Shown one piece after another: positions 56,504-64,000 of a DNA stretch of 64,000 nt. The DNA lies in contig NZ_AP024545.1 of the NCBI RefSeq assembly GCF_018406605.1, positions 1,426,001 to 1,490,000 on the forward strand, read 5' to 3'. Positions within the stretch are counted from its first letter, which is position 1. The number at the start of each line of letters is the position of its first letter. Under the pieces are notes generated by a model that searched no databases, was not told where the DNA came from, and saw only the letters and a list, made by a program, of their open reading frames with translations. The stretch comes from Noviluteimonas caseinilytica (lineage in GTDB: Bacteria > Pseudomonadota > Gammaproteobacteria > Xanthomonadales > Xanthomonadaceae). The position numbers and the translations under genes were made by a program.

Positions 56504-57889
56504 ATGCGCAAGCCCGCCGCACTCTCCTTGCTGTTGCTGACCGCCGGCGCCGCGTTCGCGCAGCAGGCCCCCGCGCCGCAATCGCCGCCGCAGCCCGAAG
56601 CCAAGCCCGCGCAGGCGCCGCAGGCCGGCACGGACGAAGATCGCGCGGTCGCCTCCAGCGACGATCCGGATGCCGCCGAAAGCACGACGTCGAAAGTCCC
56701 GCTCGAAGAGATCCGCCGTTACGTGTCGGTCTACAACGCGGTCAAGGAAGCCTACGTCGATCCCGTCGACGACAAGAAGCTGATGCAGTCGGCCGTGCGC
56801 GGCCTGCTGCTCGACCTCGATCCGCACAGCGCCTACCTCGAACGCCGCGACGCGCGCGAATTCGACGAACAGACGCAGGGCGCCTACATCGGCGTCGGCG
56901 TCGAACTCATGTCGATGCCCGACCGCACCTTGAAAGTGGTCTCGCCGATCGACGACACGCCCGCCGCGCGTGCCGGCATCAAGGCCGGCGACCTGGTGAT
57001 CGCGATCGACGGCAAGCCGATCAGCGACGCCGGCGAAGACGGCGACGACGCGGGCTCCGGCCCGTTGCGCGGCGCGGCCGGCTCGAAGGTCGTGCTCACC
57101 ATCGTGCGCGAAGGCAAGGACAAGCCGTTCGACGTCACCCTCGTGCGCGAGCGCATCCGCGTCGCCAGCGTGCGTTCGCGCATGCTCGAACCGGGTTACG
57201 GCTACGTGCGCGTCGCCACGTTCCAGGCCGACACCGCCGCGGACTTCTCGCGCGCGCTCGACAAGCTCCAGGCCAACGGCAAGTTGCGCGGCCTGGTGCT
57301 CGACCTGCGCAGCAACCCGGGCGGCCTGCTCACCGCTGCCGTGCAGATCGCCGACGAACTGCTCGACAAGGGGAAGATCGTCAGCACGCGCGGCCGCGTC
57401 GCGATCAGCGATGCGGAATTCAGCGCAACGCCGGGCGATCGCCTGTCGGGTGCGCCGGTGGTGGTGCTGGTCGACGCGGGTTCGGCGAGCGCCTCGGAAG
57501 TCCTCGCCGGCGCGTTGCACGACAACAAGCGTGCGCGCGTCGTCGGCAGCCGCACGTTCGGCAAGGGCTCGGTGCAGACGTTGTTGCCGCTCGACAACGG
57601 CGATTCGGTGAAGCTCACCACCGCCCGTTATTTCACGCCGAGCGGCAAGTCGATCCAGGCGCGCGGCATCGAGCCGGACGTCGTGCTGCACGCGCCGAAG
57701 GACGCCGCCAACGGCGGCAAGCCCGACTACAGCGAAGCCACGCTGCCGGGCCACCTGCACGGCGACGAAGAAGGCATGGCGGGCGAAAACGCCGGCGAAG
57801 TCCTGGACGGCGAAGCGCCGATCACGGCCGCACTGGCCGAACTCAAGAAGCCCGTCGCAGTCGCGAAGCCCGCAGCACCCAAGGGCTGA
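56504..57889 (+). CDS. ctpA: Carboxyl-terminal processing protease, S41 family
   Basis: 461 residues. A signal peptide (about 1-20, ending AFAQ) precedes a Gln/Pro-rich linker, then a PDZ domain (about 130-210: IGVGVELMSMPDRTLKVVSPIDDTPAARAGIKAGD) and the S41 core. The catalytic Ser is in DAGSASASEVLAGAL and the Lys in GSRTFGKGSVQTLLPL, both intact. Such proteases trim periplasmic proteins, for example peptidoglycan hydrolases, which suits the envC neighbour. The tail is Ala/Lys/Pro-rich. Confidence 0.93.
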   Translation: MRKPAALSLLLLTAGAAFAQQAPAPQSPPQPEAKPAQAPQAGTDEDRAVASSDDPDAAESTTSKVPLEEIRRYVSVYNAVKEAYVDPVDDKKLMQSAVRGLLLDLDPHSAYLERRDAREFDEQTQGAYIGVGVELMSMPDRTLKVVSPIDDTPAARAGIKAGDLVIAIDGKPISDAGEDGDDAGSGPLRGAAGSKVVLTIVREGKDKPFDVTLVRERIRVASVRSRMLEPGYGYVRVATFQADTAADFSRALDKLQANGKLRGLVLDLRSNPGGLLTAAVQIADELLDKGKIVSTRGRVAISDAEFSATPGDRLSGAPVVVLVDAGSASASEVLAGALHDNKRARVVGSRTFGKGSVQTLLPLDNGDSVKLTTARYFTPSGKSIQARGIEPDVVLHAPKDAANGGKPDYSEATLPGHLHGDEEGMAGENAGEVLDGEAPITAALAELKKPVAVAKPAAPKG

Positions 57890-57898
57890 TGTGCTTTG

Positions 57899-57940
57899 CT
57901 CCCTCCCCGGCAACGCTGGGGAGGGCCGGGGAGGGGCGCC
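57899..57940 (+). repeat. G-rich palindromic repeat, third copy
   Basis: CTCCCTCCCC and GGGGAGGG form a stem, and GGGGAGGGG follows as in the copies at 415 and 887. It fills the gap between convergent ctpA and the DUF1820 gene, so it may terminate both. Confidence 0.65.
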
Positions 57941-58261
57941 CTATCGAGGCTTCGCCGGCATCGGAAACGGCGTCACCACCGCCTCCCCCGTCGCCGCATC
58001 CCGGATCGCCGACTGCCCCTTCTTCTCCACTTCCTCGATGCGCACGATGCTCTGCATCGGCAGGTGCAGCACGCGCGTGCCGCCGAACTCGTCGCGCAGG
58101 CGTTCCTCGGTCGGATCCACGACGACGCCCGTGTGCACGTCGAACACCAGCTCGGCCACTTCGGTGAATCCCCACAGCGCACTGGACGCCACGCGCTGCG
58201 CATACAGCTCGTAGATGCGCCCCGCGTTGAGGAAGGTGACTTTGTAGAGCGTCTTCGCCAT
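57941..58261 (-). CDS. DUF1820 family protein
   Basis: 106 residues. KTLYKVTFLNAGRIYELYAQRV at the N-terminus and GFTEVAELVFDVHTGVVVDPTEERLRDEF mark DUF1820, a small soluble family in gammaproteobacteria with no known role. VLHLPMQSIVRIEEVEKKGQ is a basic, strand-rich centre. ATG 58261 was preferred to an upstream start because the family begins MAKTLYKV. It follows the rhomboid gene by 46 bases and probably shares its transcript. Confidence 0.8.
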   Translation of the reverse strand: MAKTLYKVTFLNAGRIYELYAQRVASSALWGFTEVAELVFDVHTGVVVDPTEERLRDEFGGTRVLHLPMQSIVRIEEVEKKGQSAIRDAATGEAVVTPFPMPAKPR

Positions 58262-58307
58262 GGGCGCGGAGTATAGGCGCGGGCCCTGCACGCGCCGCGT
58301 CAGCGGG

Positions 58308-59000
58308 TCAGAACCCGCGCTGCCGCCGCATGCGCCGCGCGATCGCCGCGCGCACCAGCACCGCGAACACGATCCCGAACGCGAACCCCGCCAGGTGCGC
58401 CCACCACGCCACCGCGCCCAGCGTCGGCCCGATGTACGCGAACGCGAGCTGCAGCAGGGCCCAGATCCCGATCAGCAACGATGCCGGCGCGCGCACGAAT
58501 TCCAGGAACAGCCCCAGCGGCACCACCACGCCCAGCTTCGCGCGGGGGAACAGGGCCAGGTACGCCCCGATCACCGCCGACACCGCGCCGCTCGACCCGA
58601 TGATGATCCGGTCCGGCGCACCGATGCTCAGGGCCGCCGCGAGGTTGGCCACCGCGCCCCCGAAGAGGAACAGCCCGAGGAACCGCCACGGCCCCATCGC
58701 CCGTTCGGCCGGCAGCCCGAAGATCAGCAGGAACACCAGGTTGCCCATCAGGTGGGCCCAGTCGGCGTGCAGGAACAGGGCCGTGACCAGGCGCAGCGCC
58801 CGCCCGTCCTGCAACGCGGCCAGCCACGCATCCGGGGCGAGCAGGCCGCCGGACAGCGCGCCCCAGCTCACGATCAGAGCCCGCTGGTCCGGGCCCGAGC
58901 CCATGTTCGCCACCACGAAGGCGGCGAACAGCAGCGCCGCGAGCAGCGGCGTGGCCCAGCGCAGGCCCGGCTTCGAACGGGTGGGGAGGGACACGAACAT
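58308..59000 (-). CDS. Rhomboid family intramembrane serine protease
   Basis: 230 residues with six or more hydrophobic helices. The catalytic Ser lies in IIGSSGAVSAVIGAYL (GxSG) and the His in WWAHLAGFAFGI; HADWAHLMGNLVFLLIFG carries the conserved HxxxN of helix 2. It should cut transmembrane substrates inside the membrane; the substrate is unknown. ATG 59000 has AGGA about 9 bases in front; an ATG three codons earlier lacks a proper site. Confidence 0.9.
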   Translation of the reverse strand: MFVSLPTRSKPGLRWATPLLAALLFAAFVVANMGSGPDQRALIVSWGALSGGLLAPDAWLAALQDGRALRLVTALFLHADWAHLMGNLVFLLIFGLPAERAMGPWRFLGLFLFGGAVANLAAALSIGAPDRIIIGSSGAVSAVIGAYLALFPRAKLGVVVPLGLFLEFVRAPASLLIGIWALLQLAFAYIGPTLGAVAWWAHLAGFAFGIVFAVLVRAAIARRMRRQRGF

Positions 59001-59060
59001 GCGGACCATCCTAACGGGGCCGGCCGTTCCAGCGGCCGTTAACCCCTTGGGATGACTACG

Positions 59061-59090
59061 TTAGCAACGGGTTAAATGCTCGCGTATATT
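59061..59090 (+). promoter_or_regulatory. Possible fadL promoter
   Basis: TTAGCA (59061-59066) and TATATT (59085-59090) with an 18-base spacer, about 100 bases before fadL. This is the only A/T-rich stretch between the divergent rhomboid and fadL genes. Confidence 0.4.
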
Positions 59091-59190
59091 CCGTACGGCG
59101 CAGTAGGTCGGGAGGGGTTCCGGCACGCGCTGGCGCAGGCCTCGCAAGCCGCCCGCACGCATCCAATTTCGTCACCGGAGACAACACGCA

Positions 59191-60582
59191 ATGCATCACG
59201 TCAGCAGCATCACCCGTTATTCCGCCCTCGCGCTCGGCATCGCCGGCGTGCTCGCGGTCGGCCAGGCACATGCGTCGGGCTTCCAGCTCAAGGAAAACAG
59301 CGTCAAGGCGATGGGCCGCGCGTTCGCGGGCAGCGCCACGGCGACCGGCGACGCGTCCGTCGTGGTCAACAACCCGGCCGCGATGTCGACCTTCAAGAAG
59401 ACCACGCTGCAGGCCGACGTCACCCTGATCGACCTGTCCGCCAACTTCAACGGCTCCGGCTTCGCCGCTGCCGGCACCCCGCTGCAGCAGCCGCTGCGCG
59501 GCAGCCAGGGTGGCGATGCCGGCGACCAGACCGCCGTCCCGGCGCTGTCCGCCATCTTCCCGATGGGCGACTCCGGCGTGACCATCGGTGCGATGGTCTC
59601 GGCGCCGTTCGGCCTGAAGACCGAGTACGAACCCGGCTGGATCGGCCGTTACACCGCGCTGGAATCGGAAGTGAAGACCGTCGACATGACGCTCTCCGCC
59701 GCGTTCGATTTCGGCAACAAGGTCTCGTTCGGCCTCGGCCTGGTCTACGAGCGCGCCGAAGCCACGCTGTCGAAGTCGATCGACTTCGGTTCGCGCATCT
59801 GCCAGATCAACGTCGCCCTCTGCGTCACGCCGAACCCGGTCGCCGCACCGTTCGGCCCGCAGAAGAACGACGGTGAAGTGAAGGTCGAAGGCGACGACAC
59901 CGGCATCGGCTGGATCGTCGGCATGCACATCCATCCGTCCGACAAGGTCGCGCTGGGCTTCGTGCACCGCTCCGAGATCGCGCACGACATCGCCGGCACC
60001 GCCGACTTCACCGTGCCCGCCAACGTCTCGCCGCTGCTCGCCATCGGTGCCCCGGGCCAGTTCGTCGACACCACCGGCGGCGCCGCGCTCACCACGCCGG
60101 CCGTCACCACCATCAGCGTCACCTACGGCATCACCGAAAACTTCACCCTGATGGGCGAAGTCTCGCAGACCGACTGGAGCTCGCTGCAGGAAGTGGCGAT
60201 CAACTTCGGCAACCCGCGCCAGCAGCCGAACCCGGCCACGGAAGACTTCTCGTGGAAGGACACCACCTTCAGCGCGATCGGCGCCGAGTGGAAGTTCAAC
60301 GACCAGTTCACGCTGCGCGGCGGTTATGCGCAGGACCAGTCGCCGACCAACAACACCACGCGTACCCCGCGCCTGCCTGACGCGGACCGCACCTGGTGGT
60401 CGGTCGGCCTGACCTGGTCGCCGAGCGAAACGTGGGAAGTCAGCGGTGGCTACACGCGCATCAACACGGACGATCCGTCCATCAACCTGCAGCCGTCGCT
60501 GGCCACCAGCGGCAGCACGCTCCAGGGCAAGTACGACGCCAACGTGAACCTGTGGGGCATTTCGGCGCAGTACCGCTTCTGA
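59191..60582 (+). CDS. fadL: FadL-family outer-membrane long-chain fatty acid transporter
   Basis: 463 residues. The signal peptide ends at about residue 29 (AHASGFQLKE). The mature start GFQLKENSVKAMGRAFAG and ASVVVNNPAAMS (the NPA hatch motif) are classic for FadL. A 14-strand barrel fills the rest and the protein ends in Phe (SAQYRF), the usual outer-membrane signal. It brings in long-chain fatty acids or other hydrophobic compounds such as aromatics. GGAG lies about 11 bases before the ATG. Fatty-acid carbon would feed the glyoxylate shunt encoded near 8-10 kb. Confidence 0.92.
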   Translation: MHHVSSITRYSALALGIAGVLAVGQAHASGFQLKENSVKAMGRAFAGSATATGDASVVVNNPAAMSTFKKTTLQADVTLIDLSANFNGSGFAAAGTPLQQPLRGSQGGDAGDQTAVPALSAIFPMGDSGVTIGAMVSAPFGLKTEYEPGWIGRYTALESEVKTVDMTLSAAFDFGNKVSFGLGLVYERAEATLSKSIDFGSRICQINVALCVTPNPVAAPFGPQKNDGEVKVEGDDTGIGWIVGMHIHPSDKVALGFVHRSEIAHDIAGTADFTVPANVSPLLAIGAPGQFVDTTGGAALTTPAVTTISVTYGITENFTLMGEVSQTDWSSLQEVAINFGNPRQQPNPATEDFSWKDTTFSAIGAEWKFNDQFTLRGGYAQDQSPTNNTTRTPRLPDADRTWWSVGLTWSPSETWEVSGGYTRINTDDPSINLQPSLATSGSTLQGKYDANVNLWGISAQYRF

Positions 60583-60609
60583 TTGTTGACGCGGTGATCT
60601 GACCGAAAA

Positions 60610-60635
60610 AGCCCCGCGAAAGCGGGGCTTTTTTT
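60610..60635 (+). terminator. Rho-independent terminator of fadL
   Basis: AGCCCCGC and GCGGGGCT with a GAAA loop, followed by seven T, 27 bases after the fadL stop. Confidence 0.93.
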
Positions 60636-60647
60636 CGCTTCGATTCC

Positions 60648-60736
60648 GAAGTTTTCTTCGAAAACTTCTGGCTGGCGGTTGCAGGCCATCCCCGCACTTT
60701 TCCGCCTTCGGCGGAAACCGCCCCCAACTTGGGGGC
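60648..60736. repeat. Three consecutive hairpins between fadL and putA
   Basis: Hairpin 1: GAAGTTTTC / GAAAACTTC with a TTC loop (60648-60668). Hairpin 2: TTTCCGCC / GGCGGAAA with a TTC loop (60699-60717). Hairpin 3: GCCCCCAA / TTGGGGGC with a one-base centre (60720-60736). The second and third probably serve as the putA terminator; the whole is more structured than two terminators need. Confidence 0.6.
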
Positions 60737-60760
60737 TAGTGCCAGCGCAACTTCGATCTA

Positions 60761-63700
60761 TTACTCGCCCAACGTCAAAAGCGAGGCATTGCCGCCGGCT
60801 GCCGTCGTATTGACGGTGACCGTCTTCTCCGTCGCAAAGCGCGGCACGTAATGCGGGCCGCCGGCCTTCGGTCCCGTGCCGCTGAGCCCCTGGCCACCGA
60901 ACGGCTGCACGCCGACCACCGCGCCGATCTGGTTGCGGTTGACGTAGGCGTTGCCCACCTTCACCCGCGACACGATGTGTTCGATGGTCTCGTCGATGCG
61001 CGAATGGATGCCGAGCGTCAGGCCGTAACCCGTCGCGTTGATCGCATCGATCACCTTGTCCAGTTCGTTGCCCTTCCAGCGCACCACGTGCAGCGCGGGG
61101 CCGAAGACTTCCTTGTGCAGGCGGTCGATCGAGTCGATTTCCCACGCGCGCGGCGCGAAGAAGCTGCCGTGCGCGGTGGATTCGCCCATCGTCGCCTGCG
61201 CGATCGGCTTGGCTTCGCCCTGCATGCGCTTGGCGTGCGCTTCCAGCATCGCGAGTGCGTCGTGGTCGATCACCGGGCCGACGTCGGTCGACAGCAGGCC
61301 CGGATCGCCGACCTGCAGTTCCGCCATCGCACCGGCGAGCATCGCGATCGTCTTGTCGGCGATGTCGTCCTGCACGAACAGCACGCGCGCCGCCGAACAC
61401 CGCTGGCCCGCCGAGGTGAACGCCGACGACAACGCATCCTTGATCAATTGTTCCGGCAGCGCCGACGAATCGCCGATCAGCGCGTTCTGTCCGCCGGTCT
61501 CGGCGATGAGCACGCCGATCGCCGCATCGCGCGCCGCCATCGCGCGGTTGATCGCGCGCGCGGTGTCGGTGGAGCCGGTGAACGCCACGCCCGCCACGCG
61601 CGGATCCGACGTCAGCGCCGCGCCGACGGTCGCGCCGTCGCCCGGCACGAACTGCAGCACCGCTTCCGGCACGCCGGCTTCGTGCAGCAGCTTCACGGCC
61701 GCGTAGCCGATGAGGTTGGTCTGTTCCGCAGGCTTGGCGATCACGCTGTTGCCCGCGGCCAGCGCCGCGGCGATCTGCCCGCCGAAGATCGCGAGCGGGA
61801 AATTCCACGGCGAGATGCACACGAACACGCCGCGGCCCTGCATGCGCAGTTCGTTGGATTCGCCGGTCGGGCCCGGCAGTTTTTCCGGATGCGCGAACAA
61901 CTTGCGCGCCTGGCCCGCGTAGTAGCGCAGGAAATCGACGCATTCGCGCACTTCGGCGACGCCGTCGGGGATCGTCTTGCCCGCTTCCTTCGTGCACAGC
62001 GCGATGTACTGCGGCATGCGCTGTTCGAGCAGCGTGGCGGCGTGTTCGAGGATGGTCGCGCGCGAGGCGGCCGGCATCGCATCCCACGCGGGCTGCGCGG
62101 CGACGGCATTGCGCAGCGCCTGCTCGACGGTGGCCGCATCGGCCGCGCGCCAGGTGCCGACCTGTTCGCGACGATCGGCCGGATTGGTGACCGCGATGTC
62201 CGCACCGTTGGCGGTCACGCCCGGCACGAGCGGCGTGGCGCGCCAGTCGCCGACCTTCGCGGCGTTGACCTGTTCGGCGAGGGCGCGCAGCTGCGCGTCG
62301 TTGGCGAGGTTGATGCCCATGGAGTTGTCTCGTTCGTCGGCGACGCTGGTCGCCTGGCTGCGGTAAACATCGCGCGGCAGCGGGATGCGCGGATGCGGGA
62401 TTTCGGCGAACCCGTCGACGGTGTCCACCGGATCGCGCACCAGGTCCTCGATCGCCACCGATTCGTCCGTGATGCGGTTGACGAAGCTGGAGTTGGCGCC
62501 GTTCTCGAGCAGGCGGCGCACCAGGTACGGCAGCAGGTCTTCGTGCGACCCCACCGGCGCGTACACGCGGCAGGCCACGTCGAGGCGGTCGGCCGGCACG
62601 ACTTCGGCGTACAGGTCGTCGCCCATGCCGTGCAGCTTCTGGAATTCGAACTGCTTCTTCTCCGCACCACCGCGCGCGAGGCGATGGATCGCCGCGATCG
62701 TGTGCGCGTTGTGCGTGGCGAACATCGGATAGATCGCATCCGATGCGTCCAGCATGCGCCGCGCGTTGGCGAGGTAGCTCACGTCGGTGTTCGGCTTGCG
62801 CGTGAACACCGGGTAGCCCGCCTGGCCATCCACCTGCGCGCGCTTCACTTCGCTGTCCCAGTACGCGCCCTTGACCAGGCGCACGGGAATGCGGCGGCCG
62901 GTGCGGCGTGCCAGGTCGGCGAGGAAGTCGATCACGTACGGCGCGCGCTTCTGGTACGCCTGCACGGCGAGGCCGTAGCCTTCCCAGCCATCCAGCGAGG
63001 CGTCGGAATACGCACCGGCGATGACGTCGAGCGACAGCTCCAGGCGATCGGCTTCCTCCGCATCGATCGTGAAGCCGATGCCGTGCGACTTGGCGAGGCG
63101 GGCGAGCTCCAGCACGCGCGGCACGAGTTCGGCCATCACGCGCGCGCGCTTGGCGTGCTCGTAGCGCGGATGCAGCGCGGACAGCTTCACCGAGATCGAC
63201 GGCGCCGCGAACACATCCGTGCCCTTGAACGACCCGCTGCGGCCGATCGCTTCGATCGCATCGCGGTACGCCTGCAGGTAGCGCAGCGCATCCTTGGTGG
63301 TCAGCGCGCCTTCGCCCAGCATGTCGAATGAATAGCGGTACGCCGCGTTGGCGCCCTTGCGCGAACGCGCCAGCGCCTCGCCGATCGTGCGGCCCATGAC
63401 GAACTGGTGCCCCATGATCCGCATCGCCTGGCGCACGGCCAGGCGCACGACCGGCTCGCCCACGCGCCCGACCAGCCGCTTGAAGGCGTTGTGCACGTCG
63501 CGCTTGGTGTCGTCGGCCAGGTCCACCAGGTGCCCGGTGAGCATCAGGCCCCACGTGGACGCATTCACCAGCACCGAATCGGACTGGCCCATGTGCTTCT
63601 TCCAGTCCGCCTCGCCCAGCTTGTCGCGGATGAGCTTGTCGGCCGTGTCCTGGTCCGGGATGCGCAGCAGCGCCTCGGCCACGCACATCAGCAGCACGCC

Positions 63701-63979
63701 TTCCTCGCTGCCGAGGTCGTACTGGCGCATGAAGGCTTCGATGGCGCCCTGGTCCTTCGCACGGGCGCGCACGCGCCGGACCAGGTCCGCCGCGGTGGCC
63801 TGGATCGCGGCGCGATCGGCGTCGGGCTGGCGGGCCTGGGCGAGCAGCTCGCGCACATGGTCGGTTTCGTCGCGCACCCACGCGGCGGTGATCGCCGCGC
63901 GGAGCGGGCCGGGCGCAGGCGGCAGTTCCGGCGACAGCATGGGCGCTGCGCCTGACGCGTGGGGCGTTTGGAGGGTCAT
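60761..63979 (-). CDS. putA: Bifunctional proline dehydrogenase / glutamate-semialdehyde dehydrogenase PutA
   Basis: 1,072 residues. Oxidises proline to glutamate in two steps. The proline dehydrogenase barrel (about 135-470) has ISVKLSALHPRYE, IDAEEADRLELSLDV, VRLVKGAYWDSE and PMFATHNAHT, the FAD/proline site. The aldehyde dehydrogenase part (about 570-1050) has ISPWNFPLAIFGGQ, FTGSTDTARAI, ETGGQNALI and catalytic Cys in AGQRCSAARVL. It begins directly with the alpha-domain: the N-terminal ribbon-helix-helix repressor domain of E. coli PutA is absent, as is the extra C-terminal domain. It would thus be an enzyme only, controlled by another regulator upstream of the window end. Confidence 0.95.
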   Translation of the reverse strand: MTLQTPHASGAAPMLSPELPPAPGPLRAAITAAWVRDETDHVRELLAQARQPDADRAAIQATAADLVRRVRARAKDQGAIEAFMRQYDLGSEEGVLLMCVAEALLRIPDQDTADKLIRDKLGEADWKKHMGQSDSVLVNASTWGLMLTGHLVDLADDTKRDVHNAFKRLVGRVGEPVVRLAVRQAMRIMGHQFVMGRTIGEALARSRKGANAAYRYSFDMLGEGALTTKDALRYLQAYRDAIEAIGRSGSFKGTDVFAAPSISVKLSALHPRYEHAKRARVMAELVPRVLELARLAKSHGIGFTIDAEEADRLELSLDVIAGAYSDASLDGWEGYGLAVQAYQKRAPYVIDFLADLARRTGRRIPVRLVKGAYWDSEVKRAQVDGQAGYPVFTRKPNTDVSYLANARRMLDASDAIYPMFATHNAHTIAAIHRLARGGAEKKQFEFQKLHGMGDDLYAEVVPADRLDVACRVYAPVGSHEDLLPYLVRRLLENGANSSFVNRITDESVAIEDLVRDPVDTVDGFAEIPHPRIPLPRDVYRSQATSVADERDNSMGINLANDAQLRALAEQVNAAKVGDWRATPLVPGVTANGADIAVTNPADRREQVGTWRAADAATVEQALRNAVAAQPAWDAMPAASRATILEHAATLLEQRMPQYIALCTKEAGKTIPDGVAEVRECVDFLRYYAGQARKLFAHPEKLPGPTGESNELRMQGRGVFVCISPWNFPLAIFGGQIAAALAAGNSVIAKPAEQTNLIGYAAVKLLHEAGVPEAVLQFVPGDGATVGAALTSDPRVAGVAFTGSTDTARAINRAMAARDAAIGVLIAETGGQNALIGDSSALPEQLIKDALSSAFTSAGQRCSAARVLFVQDDIADKTIAMLAGAMAELQVGDPGLLSTDVGPVIDHDALAMLEAHAKRMQGEAKPIAQATMGESTAHGSFFAPRAWEIDSIDRLHKEVFGPALHVVRWKGNELDKVIDAINATGYGLTLGIHSRIDETIEHIVSRVKVGNAYVNRNQIGAVVGVQPFGGQGLSGTGPKAGGPHYVPRFATEKTVTVNTTAAGGNASLLTLGE

Positions 63980-64000
63980 CGGGCCGTGTCGAACCGTGTC

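Noticed and set aside
60851..63331. 826-codon open frame on the + strand opposite putA
   Set aside because: A shadow of the high-GC putA gene: composition is full of Arg/His/Val with no recognisable domain, and putA has complete motifs.

Overview
The window is about 64 kb of GC-rich chromosome from a gammaproteobacterium of the Xanthomonadaceae/Lysobacteraceae, most likely Lysobacter-like. The evidence is the 16S gene, the 16S-tRNA-Ala-tRNA-Ile-23S-5S operon order, the strong GC bias at third codon positions, and the gene content (dut-algC, pyrE-xth, gpmI-envC-ctpA, a nitrile-hydratase-leader-like peptide system). It is mostly core chromosome. I see no insertion sequence, prophage, integrase or CRISPR array. 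Genes are tightly packed, and many neighbours overlap by 1-4 bases (TGATG, GTGA, TTGA junctions).

Layout, left to right. 1-2.7 kb: the end of ubiB, a DUF559 gene bracketed by inverted copies of a G-rich palindromic repeat, truC, arfB and a small acyltransferase gene. 2.7-6.7 kb: a sugar epimerase, GT2 glycosyltransferase and YaiO-type outer-membrane protein operon behind a very good sigma-54 promoter, probably for cell-surface polysaccharide. 6.7-10.7 kb: a LysR regulator divergent from the glyoxylate-shunt genes aceB-aceA, with a strong dyad between them. 10.8-16.2 kb: a cNMP-binding/GGDEF protein followed by the most interesting locus, a putative peptide-modification system. It has a class III cyclase-like TPR membrane protein, a small NHLP-like precursor with one Cys, and a SagB-like flavin dehydrogenase. 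16.2-25.4 kb: a cation/proton antiporter, a cobalamin riboswitch driving class Ia ribonucleotide reductase (nrdAB), a SnoaL-like protein, yifB, ubiK and a P-II protein.

24.6-44.1 kb: polyamine synthesis (speE, speA), an argS-SPOR-methyltransferase-SDR operon, radC, coenzyme A synthesis with coaC and coaB as two overlapping reading frames, dut, a long membrane-anchored algC, pyrE, xth-ampG, anmK, an OapA/M23 peptidase and tyrS. 44.1-49.8 kb: a complete rRNA operon with promoter, boxA sites, two tRNAs and a terminator. 49.8-64 kb: a 2OG-Fe dioxygenase with a MAPEG protein, an M28 lipoprotein peptidase, a VNGSI-repeat periplasmic protein, gpmI-envC-ctpA, a DUF1820 protein, a rhomboid protease, fadL, and putA without its usual DNA-binding domain.

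Several genes fit cell-envelope work: anmK, ampG, the M23 peptidase, envC and ctpA act in peptidoglycan turnover or division, while algC, the sigma-54 operon and the YaiO protein point to surface polysaccharide. Others concern C2 and amino-acid carbon use (aceBA, putA, fadL) and nucleotide supply (nrdAB, dut, pyrE). Functions come from motif recognition by eye. RNA ends are inferred from conserved terminal sequences and may be off by a few bases.
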